This document shows positions 7,839-16,200 of a stretch of DNA of 53,335 nucleotides, piece by piece; position 1 is the stretch's first letter, and each line of letters begins with the position of its first letter. Where the stretch lies: positions 1 to 53,335 of the forward strand of contig CAZEDU010000020.1 of assembly GCA_964511185.1 (NCBI GenBank), written 5' to 3'. The stretch is from CAZEDU01 sp964511185 (GTDB taxonomy: Bacteria; Myxococcota; Myxococcia; Myxococcales; Myxococcaceae). Below the pieces are notes generated by a model. It had not been told where the DNA came from. It saw nothing but the letters and a program-made list of their open reading frames with translations, and searched no databases. A program made the translations under genes and the position numbers.

Positions 7839-9066
7839 CAGTTCCGCCTTGCGTGCGGCGGCCCCTCACCTCTTCCTCCTCGCCGCGCTCGGCTGCGGCG
7901 CCCCCACGAGCGACACGGCCGCCGATGCGGGTGGGACTTCCCTCGACGCTGGTGATCCACCCGCGCTTCCCGACGCGGGTCGGCCGCCCGTGCCCATCGA
8001 AGCGTGGTGCGACACCTGGGCGCTCGAGCGCTGCCGGCGCGATGTGCGCTGTGGCCGGCTGGGCGAGCAAGAGGAACCCAGCTGCCTCTGGCGTGAGCGC
8101 GCGGCCTGCGATGCCACGGCGCTCCTGCGCGGCGTCGCGGAGAACCGGCTCCAGTTCCTCTCCTCCGAAGCGGCGCGATGCCTCGACGGCTACGCGGTGG
8201 GCAGCTGCTTCGGCGACCCGGAAGCGTGCGCGCTCGTCTTCCAAGGCCTGGTGAGCGCGGGGGAGGCCTGCGTCATCGAAGCGGAGTGCTCCGTCGGCAG
8301 CTACTGCCTCACCGCCGAGCCGGTGTGCCCGCACCGCTGCCACGCGTACCGCGCGCTCGGCGAAACCTGCAATGGATGGGACGCGCAGTGCGACCCGAGC
8401 GCCGGCCACTGCGCGCTCGGCGACGGCGGCTACGTCTGCTCGCCTCTGGGCGGTCCGCAGAGCCCGTGCAGCAGCGACGCGATGTGCCGCGCCGAGCTTG
8501 CCTGCATCGGCGGCGGCTGCGTACAGCGGCTGGCCAAGCTCGGCGAGCCGTGCGGCACCACGAATGGGTTCCCGCTCTGTGAGGCGACGGCTTTCTGCGT
8601 CCCTCAGAACGGCAGCAGCACGGCCGGCGCCTGTCAGCGCCGCGTGGGCGTGGGCGGCGCGTGCGTGAATGGCCAGGGCTGCCTGCCGAACCTGCGCTGC
8701 TCGAGCCTGTATCGAACGGGCACCTGCCTGCCGCTGGCCACGCGCGGCGAGAAGTGCACCCACAGCGGCGAGTGCCAACGCGAGCTGCACTGCCGCGCGA
8801 AGTCGGCCACCTGCGAGCCGCTCCCGGCCGACGGCGGTGACTGCGGCTTCACCGGCAGCCAGTTTCGCTGCGCGGCGGGGCACTACTGCGACTTCCTAAG
8901 TGGCCCAAGCGACTACCGTTGCAGAGCCCTCGAGCCAAACGGGCAGGAGTGCGCCTATGATGGGGTCTGCCAAACGAACGACTGCGGGCTCGGGCAATTG
9001 CCTGATGGCGGCGCAGGTTATCGCTGCCAGCCCCCTTGCTCCGAGCGCGCCGACGGAGGCTTCTGA
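7828..9066 (+). CDS. Cys-rich lipoprotein, Dickkopf-like repeats
   Basis: A 412-residue predicted exported protein. The N-terminus has a hydrophobic stretch LFLLAALGC that serves as a loose lipobox, then an Asp/Pro/Gly-rich linker (TAADAGGTSLDAGDPPALPDAG) and a Cys-rich body. The body repeats a pattern of G-x2-C, C-x4-5-C and C-x8-12-C, such as CNGWDAQC and CSSDAMC, as in the Dickkopf-like Cys-rich domains of myxobacterial surface lipoproteins. The start ATG at 7828 overlaps the methyltransferase end by 11 bp. The next gene is a clear paralogue. Function is unknown; a disulfide-stabilised surface protein is likely. Confidence 0.7.
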   Translation: MCGSSSALRAAAPHLFLLAALGCGAPTSDTAADAGGTSLDAGDPPALPDAGRPPVPIEAWCDTWALERCRRDVRCGRLGEQEEPSCLWRERAACDATALLRGVAENRLQFLSSEAARCLDGYAVGSCFGDPEACALVFQGLVSAGEACVIEAECSVGSYCLTAEPVCPHRCHAYRALGETCNGWDAQCDPSAGHCALGDGGYVCSPLGGPQSPCSSDAMCRAELACIGGGCVQRLAKLGEPCGTTNGFPLCEATAFCVPQNGSSTAGACQRRVGVGGACVNGQGCLPNLRCSSLYRTGTCLPLATRGEKCTHSGECQRELHCRAKSATCEPLPADGGDCGFTGSQFRCAAGHYCDFLSGPSDYRCRALEPNGQECAYDGVCQTNDCGLGQLPDGGAGYRCQPPCSERADGGF

Positions 9067-9099
9067 TAAAGCGGTAGGCCGACCGCTTGACGCACCGTG

Positions 9100-10449
9100 A
9101 TGATGTCTAGACGTACCGCATGGCTCCTCGCCGCCTCTCTGGGAACGGCTTGGAGCTGCAGCGCTGCCAATTGGAATGATCCGTGGCTGGCCAACGAGGC
9201 CGGCGACACGAGCGACGGAGGCTCGTCCGGCGACGGGGGGTTCTCGACCCACGGGCTGCCGGCGGCCCAGGCGTGCGCTGTCCTCAATCAGCAACGCTGC
9301 GCCTACTTGAAGCGGTGCGGGCTCATCGCCAACGCCCCGGCGGCGGTCGATGCGTGCATCGCGTTCTTCGAAGCGACCTACTGCTCGGCCTCGAAGTGGC
9401 CCGCGCTGGTGGAGGCGCGCTCGCTCGCCTACGACGCATTCGTCGCTCAAGCCTGCGCCGCGGCGTTCGACACGCGAAGCTGCGAAGACTTCCAGACCTT
9501 GCCGAGCGCCTGCGGCGCGTTCCTCTCGCCCAACGCGTACCTGGGCCAGCGCTGCTACGGCAACGACCAATGCCGCGAAGGCGTCTGCCGCGGCACCAGC
9601 TGCCCGGGCCGCTGCTCGCTGCCGGGCGCGCTGCTCGACCCGTGTGAAGAGGATGACGACTGCGAGCCGGGCCTGTACTGCAACACGCGCGACTCCAACA
9701 CCTCGGTCGGCCGTTGCGCCGCGCCCCGCCTGCTCAGCGAGCCGTGCGCGAAGGGGGAGCGCTGCGCCGCGGGGCTCCACTGCTCGAAGGCGCTCCTCTG
9801 CGAGCCGCTGGCCCAAGTCGGTCAGCCGTGCTTCGACGGCGCGTGCGTCGAGGACGCCTGGTGCTCGGGCACGACCAGCGACGTCGGCACGTGCCAAAGC
9901 CGCGGCGGCATCGACGCCGGCTGCTCGAACGACCGCCAGTGTCAGGCCAACCTCCTCTGCGCGCAGACGATTGGCCGTTGCGTCGCGTCCGAGCCGTTGA
10001 GCGCCGACGAGCCGTGTCTGCCGCGGCAGACCTGCGGCCCCGGCCTGGTGTGCGCCGGCCTCACCGACCACGCCGCGGGCAGCTGCCAGCCGCCTCAACG
10101 CACCGGAGAGAGCTGCGCGACGAGCGGCGACTGCCGCGACGACTTGGCCTGCGCGCAGGACGCCGGCATCGCCCGGTGCGGACCGCGGCGCGCCAACGGC
10201 GCCAGCTGCAGCACCAGCCGCGACTGCCAGGTCTTCTCACGCTGCGCTTTAGGCAAGTGCCAGCCGCTCCCCTTCCCAGGTGAGGCGTGCCTCGAAGGCG
10301 CCTGCGCGTGGGGCATGTGCCAGGCGCAGGCCGACGGCGGCACGCAGTGCATCGGCACGCTGCCCCCCGGCGACAGCTGCTTCACCGACCGCGACTGCGG
10401 CTCGGGCAGGTGCCTGAACGGCAGCTGCGCCGCAGCGTGCGCGCCGTGA
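9100..10449 (+). CDS. Cys-rich lipoprotein, paralogue of the preceding gene
   Basis: A 449-residue predicted lipoprotein with three adjacent possible starts (GTG 9097, ATG 9100, ATG 9103). The signal sequence TAWLLAASLGTAWSC supplies the lipid-modified Cys. After a Ser/Asp/Gly-rich linker comes a helical region with paired Cys (ACAVLNQQRCAYLKRC), then a run of modules of the form G-x2-C-x4-C-x2-x-L-x-C, for example GRCSLPGALLDPCEEDDDC. The layout is the same as in the gene just upstream, so the pair arose by tandem duplication. It is probably anchored to the outer membrane. No catalytic motif is visible. Confidence 0.7.
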   Translation: MMSRRTAWLLAASLGTAWSCSAANWNDPWLANEAGDTSDGGSSGDGGFSTHGLPAAQACAVLNQQRCAYLKRCGLIANAPAAVDACIAFFEATYCSASKWPALVEARSLAYDAFVAQACAAAFDTRSCEDFQTLPSACGAFLSPNAYLGQRCYGNDQCREGVCRGTSCPGRCSLPGALLDPCEEDDDCEPGLYCNTRDSNTSVGRCAAPRLLSEPCAKGERCAAGLHCSKALLCEPLAQVGQPCFDGACVEDAWCSGTTSDVGTCQSRGGIDAGCSNDRQCQANLLCAQTIGRCVASEPLSADEPCLPRQTCGPGLVCAGLTDHAAGSCQPPQRTGESCATSGDCRDDLACAQDAGIARCGPRRANGASCSTSRDCQVFSRCALGKCQPLPFPGEACLEGACAWGMCQAQADGGTQCIGTLPPGDSCFTDRDCGSGRCLNGSCAAACAP

Positions 10450-10509
10450 GCGACATCTCGGCCAAGCTGTACGGGATCGCCGAACGCGCGCAGGGCAACC
10501 AAGCGCAAG

Positions 10510-11076
10510 ATGAATGCGCTCCAGGCCCTGTGTGCGTGCGTGATTGTGACAACCCCTTCGCTCGCACGTGCCGCTGACGTTCGAGTGGACCTCGCGAGCA
10601 GTCTACGAAAATCAACCTGGGACAAAGACGCTGGAGCGGGCGGCGAGCTTCGCTTGGGGATCGGTCTGGTTCCTGCTTTTGCCTTCGAGGTCGCGCTCGG
10701 CCAGGAGCTGCACTACGTCGATCTTCGCGACACCACCCCCGTGTCGGTCGGCGTCGCGGTGTTCCTTCCCTTCGAGCGACTGCGGCCCTTGCTTCGCGCG
10801 TATGTGCTTCACCAGCACGAACAAGGCCTCATTTCGGTGATCAAAAACCCGCTCACCACGATTGTTGGACTGGGTGACGGCATTCGTCACCGCGCCGGCG
10901 TGGGAACCGCGTTGGGCGTGCAGGCCACCTTGTGGCGCAACGACGCCATTCGCGTGCACTTCACCCCCGCGGCGACGATGAGCTACTTCCCAGACGCGCA
11001 CTTGGGTCCCTCCGCGTACTTCGGGGCAACGTTCGCATTGGGCGCCTCTTTCGAGATCGGGCTCAAGGGCCAATGA
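10510..11076 (+). CDS. small outer-membrane beta-barrel-like protein
   Basis: A 188-residue protein with a Sec signal peptide (MNALQALCACVIVTTPSLARA) followed by alternating hydrophobic strands such as FAFEVALGQELHYVDL, VSVGVAVFLPF and FGATFALGASFEIGL, the pattern of an eight-strand outer-membrane barrel. The C-terminus ends in Lys-Gly-Gln instead of an aromatic residue, which is atypical for BAM-inserted barrels. Its stop overlaps the start of the downstream cytochrome-like lipoprotein (ATGA), so the two are likely made together. No family name is assigned. Confidence 0.65.
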   Translation: MNALQALCACVIVTTPSLARAADVRVDLASSLRKSTWDKDAGAGGELRLGIGLVPAFAFEVALGQELHYVDLRDTTPVSVGVAVFLPFERLRPLLRAYVLHQHEQGLISVIKNPLTTIVGLGDGIRHRAGVGTALGVQATLWRNDAIRVHFTPAATMSYFPDAHLGPSAYFGATFALGASFEIGLKGQ

Positions 11077-11417
11077 ACGCGCGCACCCTCGCCTTCGCGG
11101 TCTTGTGCACCGTCGCGAGCGGCGGCTGCGGCCACTTTCCGACGCTCGACGAGCACCCCTGCCCGCCCGGTGGAACGACGCTCACGTACGACAACTTCGG
11201 GCTTGGCTTCTTCTCGCGCCACTGCAGCGGATGCCACGGCGGGGTCGATGGGCACAGCGCGCGAAGCTTCACGAGCGTCGATTTGATTCGAGCGCAGAAG
11301 GAGCGCGTCTTCGCAAACGCGACCGGTCCCAACCCGCCGATGCCACCTGGCCCCGACGACCCGAGCGATCTCGAACGCAAGCAACTCGCGGAGTGGTTGA
11401 GCTGCGATGCGCCGTGA
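11073..11417 (+). CDS. mono-haem c-type cytochrome-like lipoprotein
   Basis: A 114-residue protein with an N-terminal lipobox (ASGGC, Cys19) and one covalent haem site CSGCH at residues 51-55. The later NPPMPPGP stretch supplies a Met that can serve as the distal haem ligand, and QLAEWLSC at the end matches the terminal helix of class I cytochrome c domains. The protein is shorter than usual and is likely tethered to a membrane facing the periplasm or surface. It is translationally coupled to the barrel gene (ATGA overlap), and ends 7 bp before the convergent VanX-like gene. An electron-transfer role is inferred from the haem site alone. Confidence 0.68.
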   Translation: MNARTLAFAVLCTVASGGCGHFPTLDEHPCPPGGTTLTYDNFGLGFFSRHCSGCHGGVDGHSARSFTSVDLIRAQKERVFANATGPNPPMPPGPDDPSDLERKQLAEWLSCDAP

Positions 11418-11424
11418 CGGCGCG

Positions 11425-12006
11425 CTACAGCGGGTCATCGCGCACGGGGTGCTTTCGCGCGTCGGGCAGGTCGTAGTGCCACCACTCCATCCGGTTCTTC
11501 TTGAAGCCCGCGCGCTCCATCGCCTCGCGCAACAGCGCGCGGTGCCGCGTCGCCGGCGCCGACGCGTTCGCGTACCCGTGGTGCGCCGCCCGGCTGAACG
11601 TGTCGTAGGCCGTCGGCATCTCGACCTCGGCGCCGGTGGCGTCCACCAGCGTCAGGTCGACCGCCGCCCCGCGGTTGTGGTTCGAGCCGTACTTGGGGTT
11701 GGCCACGTAGCCGGGCTTGGGGAAGAGCTTCCACATCTGCCGCTGCACCGACAGCGGCCGGTAGCAGTCGTACACCTTGAGGCGAAAGCCTTGGGCCTGA
11801 AGCCGCTCGGCCGCCGCCTTCAGCCGCTCCGCCGCCTCGGGCAAGAGCAGACACCGCGCGCCCTGCGGGTAGACAGCGCGCCCGAGGAAGTTGTCGGGCG
11901 TGGCGTAGCGCATCTCGACGACAAGGCCCGGCACCACGTCGGCCGCCTCGACCAGCGCCGGCGCGGGGGCTGCGCTCAGGACGAGCGCGAGCACCGCGGC
12001 CGTCAC
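11425..12006 (-). CDS. D-Ala-D-Ala dipeptidase, VanX/DdpX-like (M15D)
   Basis: A 193-residue exported protein starting at a GTG that overlaps the queC stop (GTGA). The signal peptide is MTAAVLALVLSAAPAPALVEA. The mature part has the zinc-peptidase motifs of family M15D: VYDCYRP, then SNHNRGAAVDLTL (the SxHxxGxAxD zinc site, His and Asp) and EWWHY near the C-terminus, with the catalytic Glu and the third zinc ligand. These enzymes cleave D-Ala-D-Ala dipeptide. With no vanA/vanH genes nearby, a cell-wall recycling or remodelling role in the periplasm is more likely than vancomycin resistance. Confidence 0.85.
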   Translation of the reverse strand: MTAAVLALVLSAAPAPALVEAADVVPGLVVEMRYATPDNFLGRAVYPQGARCLLLPEAAERLKAAAERLQAQGFRLKVYDCYRPLSVQRQMWKLFPKPGYVANPKYGSNHNRGAAVDLTLVDATGAEVEMPTAYDTFSRAAHHGYANASAPATRHRALLREAMERAGFKKNRMEWWHYDLPDARKHPVRDDPL

Positions 12007-12689
12007 GGCACGTACCGGGTCGGGTCCGCCACGCCCGCCTCTTGAAAGCCCTTCTTCCGCAATTGGCAGCTGTCGCAGCGTCCGCACGCGAGCCCGTCGG
12101 GAGTGGGGTCGTAGCAGGAGTGCGTGAGCGAATGGTCGACGCCCAGCTTGGCCCCGGCGCGGATGATGTCGGCCTTGGTCATCCCCGACAGCGGCGCGTG
12201 GATGCGAAACCGCGCGCCCTCGACGCCCGCCTTGGTGGCGAGCGCCGCGAGCGACTCGAAGGCGCGGATGAACTCAGGCCGGCAGTCGGGGTAGCCGCTG
12301 TAGTCGACCGCGTTGACGCCGATGAAGATGTCGAGCGCGCCCACCACCTCGGCCAGCCCGAGCGCCAGCGAGAGAAACAGCGCGTTGCGCGCGGGCACGT
12401 AGGTGACGGGAATGCCGTGGGCCAGCTGATCCGCCGGGCGGTCCTTCGGCACGGCGATGTCCGCCGTCAGCGCCGACCCGCCGATGGAGCGCAGGTCGAG
12501 CTCCACCACGCGCACGTCCTCGACGCCCATCGCGCGGGCGACCGCGCGGCCTCGCTCGAGCTCCACCGCGTGGCGTTGCCCGTACTGCACCATCAGGCAC
12601 ACCGGCGTGAAGCCCTGCGCCATCGCCATCGCGAGCACGGTGGAAGAGTCGAGCCCGCCGGAGAGAAGGACCACCGCCTTGGGTTTCAT
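12003..12689 (-). CDS. queC: 7-cyano-7-deazaguanine synthase QueC
   Basis: A 228-residue enzyme that converts 7-carboxy-7-deazaguanine to preQ0 with ATP and ammonia, in queuosine biosynthesis. The ATP pyrophosphatase P-loop LLSGGLDSSTVLA is at residues 8-20. The zinc site is the four-Cys block near the C-terminus (HSC then CGRCDSC). VPARNALFLSLA and NAVDYSGYPDCRPEF are highly conserved QueC blocks. The ATG at 12689 overlaps the stop of the upstream lipoprotein gene (ATGA), and its own stop overlaps the VanX-like start. No queD, queE or queF is in the window. Confidence 0.96.
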   Translation of the reverse strand: MKPKAVVLLSGGLDSSTVLAMAMAQGFTPVCLMVQYGQRHAVELERGRAVARAMGVEDVRVVELDLRSIGGSALTADIAVPKDRPADQLAHGIPVTYVPARNALFLSLALGLAEVVGALDIFIGVNAVDYSGYPDCRPEFIRAFESLAALATKAGVEGARFRIHAPLSGMTKADIIRAGAKLGVDHSLTHSCYDPTPDGLACGRCDSCQLRKKGFQEAGVADPTRYVP

Positions 12690-13279
12690 CGCCGCTCCCC
12701 TCGAAGCGCATAGGTCAAGGTGCACGAAGGGCAGGTGCCGCAGTCGGCGCCTTCGGCCGGCACCACCCGGTTCGTCAGCACCCCACAAGCGAGCAACGCG
12801 TCGTACCCGTTCTCGATTTCGTGCGGCGGCTCGATTCCGCGCGCCGGGTCCGGCTCGGGCACGCCGCCCTCGAAGACGTTCGCCGGGCACGCGCCGCCCA
12901 GCGCCCGGGCCTGGCTGACGCTCAACAACGCCACGGCGATGGACTCCTCGAGCATCGTCGGCTCGGCGCAGGCGCACTCGTCGAAGGTGCGCTTGGCCGA
13001 GGAGGTCGACCGCCAAAACTGTCCGTCGAAGTCCGCGCCGCGCGTCACCCCGCCGATGGTGGTGAAGACCTCCCGCTCCGACTGGTACGAGAACGTCGCG
13101 CTGAAACGAAAGCCCGCATCGGGCAGGCCACTCAACGGGCAGTCGATGGCGAGGGGGGTGGCCTCGAACGCGAAGTTGCCGATCAGCTGGCCGGGAGGGC
13201 GCGACTCGACGGCGCACGCCCAGGCGCCCAGGCCGAGGCAGATGAGGACGAGCGGCGCGAACAGGCCCGTGCGCACCAT
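12686..13279 (-). CDS. predicted lipoprotein, unknown function
   Basis: A 197-residue protein with a signal sequence ending in GLGAWAC, a lipobox. The mature part has several Cys pairs (ECAC, CGTCPSC near the C-terminus) and no domain that I recognise. The CGTCPSC and preceding Cys residues may bind metal or form disulfides. It starts 6 bp after the giant TPR gene and overlaps queC by 4 bp, so it is in the same transcription unit. Function cannot be assigned. Confidence 0.65.
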   Translation of the reverse strand: MVRTGLFAPLVLICLGLGAWACAVESRPPGQLIGNFAFEATPLAIDCPLSGLPDAGFRFSATFSYQSEREVFTTIGGVTRGADFDGQFWRSTSSAKRTFDECACAEPTMLEESIAVALLSVSQARALGGACPANVFEGGVPEPDPARGIEPPHEIENGYDALLACGVLTNRVVPAEGADCGTCPSCTLTYALRGERR

Positions 13280-13285
13280 GCCGCT

Positions 13286-16200
13286 TTAGCCCCCCAGCGT
13301 GGTCGCGACCTCGGCCAGCGCCACCTCCACCAGCGCGCGGAAGGCCGCGCTCCCCGCCACCACCGCGCCGATGTCGACCTCGAACGGGTCTTGTCCGCGC
13401 ACCCGCTCGTCGAGCAGGGCGAGCACCCGGCAGGCGGACAGCGAGAGCGGACAAGCGGTGAACGCCGCCGCCGCGGCGTCCGCCAGGGGCACCGCGGCGC
13501 CGGGCTGCCGAAGCGCGTTGCCGCGGGGGCCGAGCACCAGCGCGAGCGCCCACAGGTACGTCAGCTCGCCGGGGCCAAAGCGGGCCAGCGCGAGCGCGCC
13601 GGTCACCAGCGCGTCGCCGGCGACGTAGGCCTCCACCCCGCCGCGCGGGTCGAGCCACAGCGTCATCTGCCGTCCGGCGAGCGTGGGCAGCACGTCGCAG
13701 GCCAGCCGGAACAGCCGCGGCATCGAGGCCTCGTTCACCTCGACCGCGTCCGGTGGAACGGCGACGCCCTCGACCGGCGCCCACTCGATGCGCCCGGCCG
13801 CGAGCGGCGCCACGTCCGACAAGCTCGAGGTGAGCGCGCCGCCGAAGCCATCGACCCACAGCGACTTGTCCGGGTGGCCCAGGCGCGCGAGCGCTTCGCT
13901 CAGGTACGTCCACCCGTCGGCGTCGGTCGGGTTCTGGCGCAACAGCTCGAGCCACAGCCGCGCCCCGAGCGCGGCGCCCTGCGGCGTCGGCGCCAGCCGC
14001 TCGGCGAGCAGGCGCTGCGTGGCGGCGGAAAGGCCAGGGCCCGCGAGCAGCCGGTCGGCCAGCCGCACCGCGAAGGGCACCAGCGACTGCTCCACGTAGC
14101 CCAAGAGGACCTGCTCGAGCGCCTTGGGCTCGTCGGTGAGCCGCTCGCGAAGCTGCAGCGCCTCGCCCAAGAAGCCCAACGACTCGGCGAGCGCGGCGCG
14201 CGCGAAGAGCCGCTCGGTCGTCTCCGGCAGCTTGCCCAGGACGGCGAGCGCCTCGGGCCCGCGGCCCAGCCGCCGATAGGCGTCGACCAGCTTTTCGGCG
14301 AGGAAGTCGCTCGCCCCCGCACCCGCGAGCGCGTCGAGGCGCTCGGCCATCGCCACGAGCTTGTCCGGCTCGCCGTCGGGCGTCAGGAGCGCCGCGAGCT
14401 GGCGGACCGCGGCGACGGCGTTCGGGTCGTAAGCCAACGCGCGCTCGAAGGCCGCCTTCGCGCGCGCTAGGTCGCCTTGCGCCAGCGCCCGCTCGGCCAG
14501 CTCGAGCTGCAGCGCGCTCTTGGCCAGCGGCGCCTCTTCGAGCGCGGTGAGCGCGACCACCGCCGCGTCGAGGGCCTCCAGGTCATCGACCGCGCGCGCG
14601 GCGTCGAACGCCTCGCGCCACCACTGGCGCGCCCGGAGCGGGTGGTGCGCGGCCAGGTGCGCCAGCGCGGCGTCCTTGAGCGACGCGGGCACGTTCTCGC
14701 GCCGCGCCAGCCAGTCGGCCTGCGCGCCCAGCTCGGGGGAGGCCGCCAACGCCTGGGTGAGCGGCTCGAGCGCGCCGAGCCGGGTCAGCCCCTGCAGCGC
14801 GGCGCTCCACTGACCTTCGTAGGCCGACGTCGCGAGCGACAGCCACAGCGCCGAAGCCACGTCCCGGTCGAAGCGCTCGCCGGCCTGCGCCAGCCGCACC
14901 AGCCCATCGGGGTTGCCCTGCGACGACAGCTGCGCGCGCAGCCGCTCGAGCGCGGCGGACGCGCCTTCGCTGCCCGCCTCGACCCAGCCCCACAACGCCT
15001 CCTCCACCTGCGCGGCGTCGCCCGCCCGCTCGGCGAGCGCCACCGCGTCGGCGTAGCGGCCCTCCGCGAGCGCCGGCGCGAAGCCGTGGGCGGCCGCGCG
15101 CGCGTGGGCGCCCAGCCGCTCCAGCCGCTCGGCGAGCGCGGCGCCGGACAGCGCCTGCGGGAACTCCGACGCGGCCCGCTCCAGGAGCTCGGCGGCCTCG
15201 GCGTTCTCGTTCGCCTTCTCCGATGCGTCGGCGGCCCGCAGCAACAGCTCGGCCTGGTCCGCGGTCTCGGACAGCGCGACCGCCTGCTTCCACGCCACCG
15301 CGGCCTTGGCCCAATCGGCCTGGCGCTCGAGCAGCTCGGCGTAGCGGCGCAGCGTGGCCGGCGCGGGGCGCAGCGCGAGCGCGGCGCGCAGGTACGCGGC
15401 GGCGGGCTCCACCGCGTCGCCCGCGAGCGCCGTCTCGGCGGCGCGCAGGAGCAAGGCCTCCTTCTCGTCGACCTGCGCCACCTCGGCGCGGGCCGCGAGC
15501 ACGCGCGAGAGCGCGATGGGCTCCTTCACCCAGCGCTCGAGCAGCTCGAGCGCCGAGGCGTACCCGGCGGCGCTCGGGCCCTGGGCGACGTGCGCGTCGA
15601 GCAGCGCGATGGCCTCGTCCACGCGGCCGGCGGCCTCGAGCAGCTGCGCGCGCTCGAGGCCGAGCAGCGCCGCCTCGTCCGGGTCGACGACCAGCCCGGC
15701 CAGGCGGGTGAGGGTGTCGAGCAGCTGCGGCGCGTCGCCCACGTGCCGCTGCACCTCGGCGAGCGCGCGCAGGGCGTCGGGGTTGTGGGGGTCGAGCCGC
15801 CCCGCCTTCTCCTTGAGCGCCGCGGCCTGGCTCTTGTCGTCGAGCGCGGCCTCGGCCACCCGAGCCGCCTCGAGCAGGAGCGCCGCCGCCTGGCCCCCGC
15901 CGATGGCGTCGGCGCCGCGGCGGTACAGCTCGATGAGGTCGACGTGGCGGCCGAGCGCTTTCAGGCCGCGCGCCGCGCGCTCGAGCACGTGCATGTCGGC
16001 CGGGCGCAGCTTCGACAGCGGCAGCAGCGCGTCGATGGCCTCGGTCGGGTCGTCGAACTGCTCGGCCGCGCGGCGCAGGAGCGCCTCGGCCTCGTCGGTC
16101 CGCACCCGGCCGGCGAGCAGGAGCGACGTCTCGTACACGCCCTTGGCGTTGTGCGTCTTCGCGTAGACCTCGGAGAGGAGCGAGAGCGCCTCTTTGCCCG

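Noticed and set aside
11425..12006. Vancomycin resistance cluster
   Set aside because: Only the VanX-like dipeptidase is present, with no vanA, vanH or regulator; a cell-wall recycling enzyme explains it.
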